Assembly: GCF_000368865.1 (NCBI RefSeq)
Contig: NZ_KB849725.1
Coordinates: forward strand, 490,082-554,081
DNA: 64,000 nucleotides
From: Acinetobacter bouvetii DSM 14964 = CIP 107468
Lineage (GTDB): Bacteria > Pseudomonadota > Gammaproteobacteria > Pseudomonadales > Moraxellaceae
Direction of reading: 5' to 3'
Part shown: positions 1 to 7,686 of the stretch, one piece after another
Position numbering within the stretch: the first letter of the stretch is position 1
Layout: each line of letters begins with the position of its first letter
Notes under the pieces: model-generated
Database searches by the model: none
Seen by the model: the letters and a program-made list of their open reading frames with translations, nothing else
What the model was told of the DNA's origin: nothing
Translations under genes and position numbers: made by a program

Positions 1-387
1 CCAGGCGGTTCAGTGACTGCCGGTATGGCAATTTACGATACCATGCAGTTTATTAAGCCAGATGTTGTGACTTACTGCATGGGCCAAGCGGCATCTATGG
101 GTGCTTTCCTGCTGAATGCCGGCGCGAAAGGCAAGCGCTATTGCCTTGAAAATGCCCGCGTGATGATTCACCAGCCTTTGGGCGGTTTCCGCGGCCAGGC
201 ATCGGATATTGAAATCCATGCGCGCGAAATCCTGTTCATTAAAGAGCGCTTAAACCGCTTAATGGCGGAACACAGCGGTCAAGACTTTGAACGTGTGGCA
301 AAAGATACCGACCGTGACAACTTTATGACTGCGCAGCAGGCAAAAGATTACGGTCTTGTGGACGAAGTTTTATCTAAACGTCCATAA
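1..387 (+). CDS. clpP: ATP-dependent Clp protease proteolytic subunit ClpP (5' end outside window)
   Basis: ClpP is the serine protease chamber that degrades proteins unfolded by ClpX or ClpA in the cytoplasm. The frame is open from base 1 and begins inside the conserved NSPGG region (PGGSVTAGM is visible), so the N-terminal part lies outside the window. The catalytic Ser sits in [11 protein letters not shown], the His in [10 protein letters not shown], and the Asp in the DTDRDNFM segment near the C-terminus. It ends 29 bases before the clpX start, the standard clpP-clpX arrangement, so the two are probably co-transcribed. No frame damage is seen. Confidence 0.97.
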   Translation, partial: PGGSVTAGMAIYDTMQFIKPDVVTYCMGQAASMGAFLLNAGAKGKRYCLENARVMIHQPLGGFRGQASDIEIHAREILFIKERLNRLMAEHSGQDFERVAKDTDRDNFMTAQQAKDYGLVDEVLSKRP

Positions 388-416
388 GTTTTAAAGATTT
401 ATATATTGGAGTGAAT

Positions 417-1730
417 ATGTCCGAACATCCTCAAGGACAAAAGCATTGTTCATTTTGCGGTAAAACGCAGTCTGAAGTCGGGAAACTGATTGCAGGTGAG
501 GACGCGTACATCTGTAATGAATGTGTGGACGTATGCCTAGACTTGGTGCAAACCAGCCAGCAAGTTGAATCCAGCGACTGGGCAACCCGCCCATTGCCAA
601 AACCGCATGAAATCCGCGCGGCGCTTGACCAGTATGTGATTGGCCAAGACGTTGCGAAGAAAACGCTTTCGGTTGCGGTGTATAACCATTACAAGCGTTT
701 AAAAGTCAGTACCAGCGGTAAAAAGCCGGAAGACGGTGTTGAGATTTCAAAAAGCAACATCATGCTGGTGGGGCCGACAGGTTCAGGTAAAACCTTGCTG
801 GCTCAAACACTTGCGCGTCTTTTAGATGTTCCGTTCGCCATGGCGGATGCAACTACGCTTACCGAAGCGGGCTATGTGGGTGAAGATGTTGAGAACATTG
901 TTCAAAAACTCCTTCAAAAAGCGGATTACGATGTAGAAAAAGCGCAAAAGGGCATTATCTATATCGATGAAATTGACAAAATTACCCGCAAATCAGAAAA
1001 CCCGTCGATTACCCGCGATGTATCGGGTGAAGGCGTGCAGCAAGCTTTGCTGAAAATGATTGAAGGCACGGTTGCATCAATTCCGCCGCAGGGCGGCCGC
1101 AAGCATCCGCAGCAGGAATTCATTCAAATTGATACCTCCAATATCCTGTTTATCTGCGGCGGCGCATTCTCTGGCCTAGAGAAAATTGTGCAGCAGCGTC
1201 AGGAAAAAGGCGGTATTGGCTTTACTGCTGAAGTGCGCAAGAAAGACGAAACGAAAAAACTGTCTGACTTGTTCCGTCAGGTAGAGGCGACTGATTTGGT
1301 GAAATTTGGCTTAATTCCAGAGTTCATTGGCCGTTTGCCGGTGATTGCAACCTTGGATGAGCTGGATGAAGATGCTTTGATGCAGATTCTGACTGAACCG
1401 AAAAATGCGTTAACCCGTCAGTATGAATACCTGTTCAGCATGGAAAATGTGGACTTGGTCTTTGAAAAAGATGCTTTGCGCGCAGTCGCGAAGAAAGCGC
1501 TGGACCGCAATACGGGTGCACGCGGCTTACGTTCTATTTTAGAAAATTCACTGCTGGAAACCATGTACGATTTACCTAGCCGTACAGATGTCGGTACAGT
1601 TGTTGTGACTGAAGCGGCGATTAATGGTGAAGCGAAACCCGAGTTTAAAGCAGAGCGCCAGCCTAAAGAACAAAATGAAGAAACCGCGTCAAAAGCAGAT
1701 TTGAAAGTGATTGATTCAAAATCTGCATAA
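417..1730 (+). CDS. clpX: ATP-dependent Clp protease ATP-binding subunit ClpX
   Basis: ClpX is the AAA+ unfoldase that recognises tagged substrates and threads them into ClpP. The 437-aa product is of normal family length. It has the N-terminal zinc-binding domain (Cys11, Cys14, Cys33, Cys36), Walker A GPTGSGKT at 119-126, the pore loop GYVG at 152-155, Walker B with D184-E185, and the EFIGRLPV motif that contacts ClpP-linked states. I chose ATG 417 over the in-frame GTG at 411 because GGAG at 408-411 is then a well-spaced ribosome binding site. It follows clpP directly and ends in a strong terminator. The C-terminal tail is rich in Glu, Lys and Ala. Confidence 0.97.
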   Translation: MSEHPQGQKHCSFCGKTQSEVGKLIAGEDAYICNECVDVCLDLVQTSQQVESSDWATRPLPKPHEIRAALDQYVIGQDVAKKTLSVAVYNHYKRLKVSTSGKKPEDGVEISKSNIMLVGPTGSGKTLLAQTLARLLDVPFAMADATTLTEAGYVGEDVENIVQKLLQKADYDVEKAQKGIIYIDEIDKITRKSENPSITRDVSGEGVQQALLKMIEGTVASIPPQGGRKHPQQEFIQIDTSNILFICGGAFSGLEKIVQQRQEKGGIGFTAEVRKKDETKKLSDLFRQVEATDLVKFGLIPEFIGRLPVIATLDELDEDALMQILTEPKNALTRQYEYLFSMENVDLVFEKDALRAVAKKALDRNTGARGLRSILENSLLETMYDLPSRTDVGTVVVTEAAINGEAKPEFKAERQPKEQNEETASKADLKVIDSKSA

Positions 1731-1746
1731 AACCGCATTTCGTCAG

Positions 1747-1784
1747 AAACGCGCGCAAATCTAAGATTTGCGCGCGTTTTTTAT
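1747..1784 (+). terminator. Rho-independent terminator after clpX
   Basis: A perfect 15-bp stem (1747-1761 with 1765-1779) around a 3-base loop is followed by a T run. It lies 16 bases after the clpX stop codon and closes the clpP-clpX unit. Confidence 0.9.
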
Positions 1785-1893
1785 TTCCAAAAATAAAGCT
1801 GAATGTTAATCTCAGCTAGATGGCTGGGATGGCCAGCAGTTTGAAATTTAAAACAATGATTGAAAATAAGAAAAGACGCAGTGAGGGATAGTC

Positions 1894-2610
1894 ATGCGTG
1901 GTGTATGTATTGCAATATTGAGCAGCATGATGCTGCTGGGCTGTCATGGAAAATCGTCTCTTGAACAGGAGCCGCATTTGGCTTCAACATTGAAGGATGT
2001 CAAGTTTGAGCATGAGCCGGGCATTATGGAACAGTACCGCATAGGGGCTTTTACGATTGGCGGCTGGGTCAATCAAACGCAGGGCAGTCATTTTCAGCCT
2101 GTTCAGCCGCAGCATGAACAGGCTGCATTGGTGTATTTGTACCGTCCTGACAGCAAATGGAATAGGCAGGAAATAGTCGCCAGCAGCCTGTTTTTGAACA
2201 GTGAGCGCATTCCTAGCCTGCTGAATAATCATTATTATTGGGTTGAATTGCCGGCAGGCCGATACCGTTTATCCAGCAGCCGCCCTTTAGGGATTAACCA
2301 TTTTCAAAAGCCGAAATATTTGGATTTTACCGTAGAAGCCGGCCAGTCTTATTTTTTGAAATATGATGAAGAAAATTTAACCACAAGGCATGCCATGTCT
2401 GGGCCTTTGATCTTGATGCCTGATGCTGTGGGCAGAAATGAGATTGCGTTTACCGAGATGAAATCGGCCAGCTACAACTTTGTTGCAGAAAATCAGCAGA
2501 ACGGAAAGATGCGAAGAAGCGCGCAGAAAATCAAGCGCACCAAGTATGATCCTTCGACGGATGTGCAGCTGGTGAAGCCGTTTAAGCTTTGGAATCCGCT
2601 GACCTGGTAA
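1894..2610 (+). CDS. Predicted lipoprotein with DUF2846-like domain
   Basis: This 238-aa product begins with a lipoprotein signal peptide ending in the lipobox LLGC (Cys17). The middle (about residues 65-155) matches the pattern of DUF2846 proteins: a beta strand ALVYLYRP, then a surface-like LPAGRYRL turn, then a hydrophobic FTVEAGQSYFLKY strand. DUF2846 proteins are small envelope lipoproteins of unknown function. A GAGGG sequence lies about 8 bases before the ATG. It stands alone between the clpX terminator and its own terminator. The domain call is by eye; no function is claimed. Confidence 0.8.
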   Translation: MRGVCIAILSSMMLLGCHGKSSLEQEPHLASTLKDVKFEHEPGIMEQYRIGAFTIGGWVNQTQGSHFQPVQPQHEQAALVYLYRPDSKWNRQEIVASSLFLNSERIPSLLNNHYYWVELPAGRYRLSSSRPLGINHFQKPKYLDFTVEAGQSYFLKYDEENLTTRHAMSGPLILMPDAVGRNEIAFTEMKSASYNFVAENQQNGKMRRSAQKIKRTKYDPSTDVQLVKPFKLWNPLTW

Positions 2611-2615
2611 TTTGA

Positions 2616-2650
2616 GAAAAAGAAGGAGCTCTGCTCTTTCTTTTTCTTTA
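2616..2650 (+). terminator. Terminator after the DUF2846-type lipoprotein
   Basis: A 14-bp stem with one G-T pair (2616-2629 with 2633-2646), loop TCT, whose descending arm is itself T-rich. It begins 5 bases after the stop codon. Confidence 0.75.
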
Positions 2651-3241
2651 AGAAGAGCTTGATTGACTTATTCGCTCAATTTTTGATTTTCTAGCCGGCG
2701 GTAATTCTTGCACGGATACTCTAGCGTTTTGAATCAAACGGGCCTGACGTTTTTCATGTTTTTGTTGGATGGAAAGCCCCCCCTTTGTTGCTAAAATTTT
2801 ATCTGCGTTTGGATTTTTTTTGCTGTAACGGTTTAAGCATTAATTGGTTCGATTTCTTTTAGCCTCTTGGGTGTTCTCAATGCGTGGTTATGGATTCTTC
2901 TAGCATTTGATGGATTTCAAAACGGCAAGTTCTTTTTTTTGATGTGGTCAGCTGAGTTTTTTGAGCCTGCATCTGGGTATGTTTTCTGCTTGCTGATTTA
3001 TGGATGGCTGAATTGAGTTTTTTGTAATGCAGTTTGCTTATCAGCGAATGTTCATCATTTCTCAACCGGCTCAATTTTTGCTGGTGATGCAGAAGCTAAT
3101 TGTTAAGCTGCAAGCGCAGACAATTCTTTGAGTATAGATCGATAGCATAAAGGCTGTTATTTGCAGTTTATCATTTTAATTCAGCTGGTTTTGAGCGGGA
3201 CATCGGAAGATATAAAGGGGGAGCTGTTTTCTCAGCAGCAT
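2651..3241. other. Intergenic stretch without a convincing gene
   Basis: About 590 bases of AT-rich DNA between two convergent genes. The only longer open frame (65 codons on the minus strand around 2877-3074) has no recognisable domain, no good start context and a low-complexity Lys/Ser/Thr composition. I see no RNA gene, repeat or remnant that I can name. Confidence 0.5.
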
Positions 3242-3784
3242 TTAATTGCTCAGCAGCAGCGGCTGGAGAATGCTGGCAAGTTTTTCATTAAAGTTTTGCT
3301 GGCGCTGGCTGTCATTCATAATGGCGGCGCTCAGCGTCATAGTTTCTTGCAGAATGCTGTTCATCAAGCCGGCGCTTTTTTGATTGATCGATTGCCCCAT
3401 CGGCGTGCTTAGAAAAGCGATATAGGCTTGGGCTTCTTCTTCGGTAAATGCCTTCTGAAAATTTTTGCGGATCATGTGTAAAAATTGCGGATCACTGACA
3501 ATAGATTCATTGGTCGCCTGAAGCAGGCGGCTGATTTTGAGCGCCGCATTTTTCTGCTGCTGATTTAGTGTAGAGACCGCTAGATTGGCTTTGAGAATGT
3601 CTTCAGCCTGTGTGTCAAAGATAGGGCGAATGTCGCGGCTGGACTGTATGACCATGCTGCTTAAGTTGGATAATTCAATTAAGCGGTTTAATGTGCGGTC
3701 CTGTACTGGCTGGGCAAGGGCCGCAGGGCCGAGCAGCAGCAGGCAGCTGAAGAGAAGGGCACGGCTTTGAAAATGAAACTTCAT
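3242..3784 (-). CDS. Secreted DUF2059-like protein
   Basis: A 180-aa protein with a Sec signal peptide (hydrophobic core to about residue 24, cleavage probable after PAALA). The rest is helical, and the segment FLSTPMGQSINQKSAGLM resembles the central motif of DUF2059 (COG3184) proteins. These are periplasmic helical proteins of unknown role in gammaproteobacteria. GCGGAAAT just upstream of the ATG is a weak ribosome binding site. It is convergent with the lipoprotein gene to the left and lies downstream of fumarase on the same strand, but a terminator at 3892-3917 separates them. Confidence 0.75.
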   Translation of the reverse strand: MKFHFQSRALLFSCLLLLGPAALAQPVQDRTLNRLIELSNLSSMVIQSSRDIRPIFDTQAEDILKANLAVSTLNQQQKNAALKISRLLQATNESIVSDPQFLHMIRKNFQKAFTEEEAQAYIAFLSTPMGQSINQKSAGLMNSILQETMTLSAAIMNDSQRQQNFNEKLASILQPLLLSN

Positions 3785-3891
3785 ATGATTTCCGCTATTT
3801 ATTTTTAAGGCTGCTTTCTGGCATATTTTTATTGAGTGGAAAATTTTAGCAGGTCTTTAAATTGGCAAAAAGAATTAAACGACATAATGCA

Positions 3892-3917
3892 AAAAAGCAC
3901 CCGTTTGGGTGCTTTTT
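3892..3917 (-). terminator. Terminator of the fumarase gene
   Basis: A perfect 11-bp stem (3892-3902 with 3907-3917) with a 4-base loop and A/T runs on both sides. It lies just past the fumarase stop and is symmetrical enough to act in both directions. Confidence 0.88.
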
Positions 3918-3931
3918 ATACTTCTGGCTGT

Positions 3932-5458
3932 TTAGCCTGCTACAGCATCAACTACTGGAATTTTACCAATTTTCGCTTGCCAGATTTTTGGAGCAGTGGC
4001 GTGAATAGACGTACCGTTGACATCAACAGCAACCGATACAGGCATGTCTTTCACGACAAACTTGTAGATCGCTTCCATGCCTAAATCAGCAAACGCAACC
4101 ACTTCCGCTTCACGGATCGCTTTAGATACTAAGTATGCAGCGCCGCCGACAGCCATCAGGTAAGTCGCTTTATTGTCTTTAATGGCTTCAACCGCTGCAG
4201 GGCCGCGGTCCGCTTTACCAATCATGCCGTAAAGGCCTGTCGCTTCAAGCACTTGGCGGGTAAATTTGTCCATGCGGGTTGCAGTTGTCGGACCCGCAGG
4301 GCCAACCACTTCATCACCCACAGGATCGACTGGGCCGACGTAGTAAATGAACTTGCCTTTAAGATCCACTGGCAATTCTTCACCGTTGTTCAACATATCG
4401 ACCATGCGTTTGTGCGCAGCGTCACGGCCAGTGTAAATTGTGCCGTTAAGAAGCAAAGTGTCGCCTGGCTGCCAAGCGTTCATTTCTTCCTGAGTGAGGC
4501 TGTCTAAGTCAACACGTTTAGAGGTTGAAGAATCCCAAGTCACTTCCGGGTAGTCTTCAAGCTTTGGCGCCTGAATATGCGCTACACCTGAACCATCTAA
4601 TTGGAAATGCGCGTGACGGGTTGCGGCGCAGTTTGGAATCATACCGACTGGCTTGCCCGCAGCGTGGCATGGGTAATCTTTAATTTTGATGTCTAGAACG
4701 GTGGTTAAACCGCCTAGGCCTTGCGCGCCAATACCAAGCGCATTTACTTTTTCGAAGATTTCGATACGGAGTTCTTCAAGCTTGCTTTGCGGGCCGCGGC
4801 GAAGAAGTTCGTCCATGTCCAGCTCTTCCATCAATGCTTCTTTTGCAAGCATCATGGCTTTTTCTGCAGTACCGCCGATACCGATACCCAGCATGCCTGG
4901 TGGACACCAGCCTGCACCCATGGTTGGAACAGTTTTCAGCACCCAGTCCACGATTGAGTCTGATGGGTTCAGCATAGCAAGTTTAGATTTGTTTTCTGAA
5001 CCGCCGCCTTTTGCCGCTACAGTGATGTCTACTTTGTTGCCTGGAACAAGCTTGTGGTAGATCACAGCAGGCGTGTTGTCTTTGGTATTTTTACGGCCAA
5101 AAGCGGGGTCTGCAAGTACAGATGCGCGTAGGATATTTGAGTTTTCTAAGTAGCCTTGGCGGACACCTTCGTTAATCGCGTCGTCTAAGCTCATCGTTAA
5201 ATCAAATTTAACGTCCATGCCCACTTCAACGAATACGTTGACGATACCGGTATCTTGACAGATCGGACGGTGTCCTTCTGCACACATACGCGAGTTAATT
5301 AAGATTTGCGCAATCGCATCTTTTGCGGCTTTGTTTTCTTCACGGTCATACGCGCGGCTCATCGCTTGGATGAAGTCTTGCGGGTGATAGTAAGAAATAA
5401 ACTGAAGCGCATCTTTTACCGATGTGATCAAGTCATCTTGCTTGATAATAGTTGTCAT
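3932..5458 (-). CDS. fumA: Fumarate hydratase, class I (iron-sulfur)
   Basis: Class I fumarase interconverts fumarate and malate in the TCA cycle using an oxygen-sensitive [4Fe-4S] cluster. At 508 aa it is one chain holding both the alpha-like N-terminal and beta-like C-terminal domains. The three cluster cysteines are C67 (RPICQDTG), C185 (GAGWCPPGM) and C277 (IPNCAATRHAHF). The C-terminal domain contains the VGPAGPTTATRMD motif. The start is ATG with AGAGA upstream. It is a single-gene unit ending in a strong hairpin. The symbol follows E. coli usage; the family assignment is the firm part. Confidence 0.95.
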   Translation of the reverse strand: MTTIIKQDDLITSVKDALQFISYYHPQDFIQAMSRAYDREENKAAKDAIAQILINSRMCAEGHRPICQDTGIVNVFVEVGMDVKFDLTMSLDDAINEGVRQGYLENSNILRASVLADPAFGRKNTKDNTPAVIYHKLVPGNKVDITVAAKGGGSENKSKLAMLNPSDSIVDWVLKTVPTMGAGWCPPGMLGIGIGGTAEKAMMLAKEALMEELDMDELLRRGPQSKLEELRIEIFEKVNALGIGAQGLGGLTTVLDIKIKDYPCHAAGKPVGMIPNCAATRHAHFQLDGSGVAHIQAPKLEDYPEVTWDSSTSKRVDLDSLTQEEMNAWQPGDTLLLNGTIYTGRDAAHKRMVDMLNNGEELPVDLKGKFIYYVGPVDPVGDEVVGPAGPTTATRMDKFTRQVLEATGLYGMIGKADRGPAAVEAIKDNKATYLMAVGGAAYLVSKAIREAEVVAFADLGMEAIYKFVVKDMPVSVAVDVNGTSIHATAPKIWQAKIGKIPVVDAVAG

Positions 5459-5724
5459 ACAAATATCTCTTGAGCGGGCTGATAGCTAGCGGGCTAAATT
5501 ATAAGATAAAATGCGAAGGTTGTGGGCGTTTTGCGCGGGCTTTGGGCGAAAGTTTAATATCTGTGCAGCCCTATGGCGGCGCAGCGGCAGCAATTGCATC
5601 AAATACGGCACTTTATAGTCATTTTTTATAAAACCTAAGCGGCGAATTCGCAGGAAATAATGCGTTTTTATTTTGTAAATACATGATATTTAATGCAAAT
5701 TTAAATTAATGGAATGTTTTGTAT
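5459..5724. other. Divergent intergenic region between fumarase and the PhoB-box array
   Basis: The fumarase promoter must lie here on the minus strand, but I cannot name a clear -35/-10 pair. The stretch is AT-rich towards 5,640-5,720 and has no open frame with coding character. Confidence 0.4.
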
Positions 5725-5768
5725 TTGTCACATAACTGTCATAAAACTTTCGCATAATTGTCACAAAT
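5725..5768 (+). promoter_or_regulatory. Tandem PhoB boxes (four 11-bp direct repeats)
   Basis: Four consecutive 11-mers run without a gap: TTGTCACATAA, CTGTCATAAAA, CTTTCGCATAA, TTGTCACAAAT. The Pho box is defined as 11-bp repeats of CTGTCAT plus four AT-rich bases, and one PhoB dimer covers two repeats, so this is two adjacent Pho boxes. Orientation is rightward, towards the small frame at 5788 and the methyltransferase at 5988, and away from fumarase. No sharp -10 hexamer is visible in the 20 bases that follow. Confidence 0.8.
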
Positions 5769-5787
5769 CAAACAGCAGATCATTCAG

Positions 5788-5877
5788 ATGACAATAAGCA
5801 GTGTGTTGATGGTTGTCGGCTTTTCAATTTATATCGCCGCAACGTGGATGTACGGACAGAAAGAAGATCAGGCATAA
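5788..5877 (+). CDS. Possible 29-aa single-span membrane peptide
   Basis: A short frame of 29 codons encodes a hydrophobic stretch of about 19 residues (SSVLMVVG to AATWMYG) followed by a polar, charged tail QKEDQA. That is the usual shape of bacterial small membrane proteins. It starts 19 bases after the PhoB-box array, and its stop codon is inside a hairpin (5869-5903). There is no clear ribosome binding site before ATG 5788, and a promoter driven by the boxes could start transcription almost at this codon. ATG 5809 (22 aa) is therefore an alternative start, or the mRNA may be leaderless. I do not recognise the family and infer no function. Confidence 0.5.
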   Translation: MTISSVLMVVGFSIYIAATWMYGQKEDQA

Positions 5878-5910
5878 CGCTTTATCTTCTTTTTTTATGC
5901 CTGAAATTTT
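5869..5910 (+). terminator. Hairpin at the end of the small membrane-peptide frame
   Basis: A perfect 9-bp stem (CAGGCATAA, 5869-5877, with 5895-5903) has a 17-base T-rich loop and is followed by AAATTTTTT. It overlaps the stop codon. It could end the PhoB-driven transcript; the long loop makes this less certain. Confidence 0.5.
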
Positions 5911-5987
5911 TTAACTTTAACAATAAAAAATCCCTTTTCTCTTTTTCCTGTCTTTATACTGATTTTAAACATGCATAGATCCTTGAT

Positions 5988-6599
5988 ATGGACAATCAGT
6001 CACATCTTGCCAGCAACATTATCGAAATTTATAAAAAACATGGCCGTGCATGGACAGCATTGCGCGGGCAGCATCTATACGAAAAAGGCTGGCTGGATCA
6101 GTTTTTGGCATTGCTGCCGCAACAGGCAGAAATTTTAGATTTGGGCTGCGGTTCAGGCAAACCGATTGCGGATTATTTAATTCAGCAAGGGCATTGCATT
6201 GTGGGGGTGGACAGCTCAGAGGTGATGATTGAGATGGCGCAGCAGAACTTTCCTGCGCATACATGGCATTTGGCGGATATGCGTGCTGTGCAACTGGATC
6301 GGGCATTTCAGGGCATTTTGGCATGGGACAGCTTTTTTCATTTAACGCCGGATGATCAGCGTCAAATGTTCGCGCAATTTGCAGAATGTTCTGCCACAGG
6401 AACTGTGCTGATGTTTACGAGCGGCCCGGCAGCCGGCGAGGCCATTGGCGAGATGTTTGGCGATGCTTTATACCATGCCAGTTTGTCTCAGGACGAGTAT
6501 CGGGGCTTATTGGCGGTGCATGGCTTTGAAGTGCTGAAGATGGCGGCGGAAGATGCTGATTGTGCTGGGCATACGGTGTGGCTGGTGAGAAGGATTTAA
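5988..6599 (+). CDS. Class I SAM-dependent methyltransferase
   Basis: A 203-aa protein with the Rossmann-type SAM site: motif I EILDLGCGSGKPIA at about residues 44-57, acidic motif GVDSSEVMIEMA at about 73-84, and the post-motif HLADMRAVQL. This is the compact Methyltransf_11/25-type fold. The substrate cannot be told from sequence; relatives act on small molecules or lipids. The ribosome binding site is poor. It has no clear partner gene. The PhoB boxes upstream could reach it if the 5869 hairpin is leaky. Confidence 0.85.
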   Translation: MDNQSHLASNIIEIYKKHGRAWTALRGQHLYEKGWLDQFLALLPQQAEILDLGCGSGKPIADYLIQQGHCIVGVDSSEVMIEMAQQNFPAHTWHLADMRAVQLDRAFQGILAWDSFFHLTPDDQRQMFAQFAECSATGTVLMFTSGPAAGEAIGEMFGDALYHASLSQDEYRGLLAVHGFEVLKMAAEDADCAGHTVWLVRRI

Positions 6600-6649
6600 A
6601 ATTTTGTGAAGATAAATATAAAGGATGCTTTCATTTCAGATAATCGGCA

Positions 6650-6904
6650 TTAGAGGATTCGCCTTTTCCATGCAATATAAAACGAGTAGAGCGCGCCAAT
6701 GAAGGCGATAGAGTGCAAGCCATTGGCTGGCAGCGCTTGCCCCGTATAGCCAAACAGCATGAATAAGATCAGCATAGCGCAGCCGACACCGCTGAAGAAG
6801 CCGAATATCTTTCTCCGTTGTCCAGTCAGCCCTGAATTCAGTCCCATAAAATTTACCGGGCCAAGGCTATACATTACGCTTAATGTATAAAGACAAATTT
6901 CCAT
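6650..6904 (-). pseudogene. Truncated LysE/RhtB-family exporter (N-terminal half only)
   Basis: The 84-residue product begins like LysE-family amino-acid exporters: the LGPVNFMGLNSGL segment corresponds to the family's PGPN motif, followed by a GFFSGVGCAMLILFMLFG helix and an ending like FIGALYSFYIAWK. Family members are about 200 aa with six helices. Here a stop follows helix three, and the downstream sequence does not continue the family in any frame I can see. It lies head to head with a second damaged LysE gene at 7003. Confidence 0.6.
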
Positions 6905-7002
6905 GAAGTGCCCGCTGAAGGCGCTGTAAAGTTTTCAGCGCATACGCTAAGCTCATGTGGAGCGGCTGTATTGTACGTTTGTTTGTGCGGAGGAGGAATG
7001 CT

Positions 7003-7634
7003 GTGATAGAAAATGCGTCAATACTGGGCTTTACTACCATTGCTTTGCTTATGGTGCTGACACCCGGCCCCAATATGCTGTATCTAATTTCAAGATCTAT
7101 ATGCCAAGGCAAAAAGCGGGCTGGATTTCACTTTGCGGCGTCGCCTTAGGTTTTGTGTTTTATATGTTCTGCGCGGCTATGGGCCTTACAGCGCTGCTGT
7201 TTGCTGTGCCCTTTGCCTATGATGCAATCCGAATTTTAGGCGCAATATATTTGCTGTGGCTGGCGTGGCAGGCTATATCACTCAAAAACCAGCCAATTTT
7301 TCAAGCGGTTCATCTGCAAGCAGACAGCCCTTTAAAGCTTTTTTTGATGGGCTTTTTGACAAATTTGCTGAATCCGAAGATTGCCATGATGTACCTTTCA
7401 TTGCTGCCGCAATTTATCCGTCCAGAGCAGGGCAGCGTATTTGCACAATCCTTGCAGCTGGGGGCACTGCAAATTTTGATCAGTATTGCGGTGAACGGTT
7501 TGATTGTCTATTCAGCTGGCAGCATTGCGCTGTTTCTTAACCAAAAGCCACAGTGGCAAAAAATTCAGAAATGGATGATGGGCACCGTGCTGACTGCTTT
7601 AGCGCTGCGCATGCTGGCGGAACAAAAGCATTAA
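7003..7634 (+). pseudogene. LysE/RhtB-family exporter with a one-base frameshift
   Basis: LysE/RhtB proteins export amino acids or their analogues across the inner membrane. The gene starts at GTG 7003 behind AGGAGGA (6991-6997). Its first 38 codons include LTPGPNMLYLISRS, then the frame runs into an early stop. The family continues in the -1 frame from GWISLCGVALGF to the stop at 7634. The break is at a run of five A (7111-7115). Six A would restore QGKKAGW and give a protein of 210 aa, exactly the family length. Either the gene is broken or one base was lost in assembly. Confidence 0.85.
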
Positions 7635-7662
7635 AAAACCACCCAATCTTTCGATTGGATGG
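7633..7662 (-). terminator. Terminator of pta
   Basis: Read on the minus strand: a 10-bp stem with one wobble pair (7653-7662 with 7639-7648), a GAAA tetraloop, then six U. It lies 24 bases past the pta stop. Confidence 0.85.
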
Positions 7663-7686
7663 CGCTGAGTATTAACTTTTAAAGAA

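Noticed and set aside
2877..3074. 65-codon minus-strand open frame
   Set aside because: Low-complexity composition, no domain, no start context; treated as chance.
7105..7125. Programmed -1 frameshift in the LysE gene
   Set aside because: The sequence is CAAAAAG, not an X-XXY-YYZ heptamer with six A, and no downstream stem was obvious; a one-base deletion is simpler.
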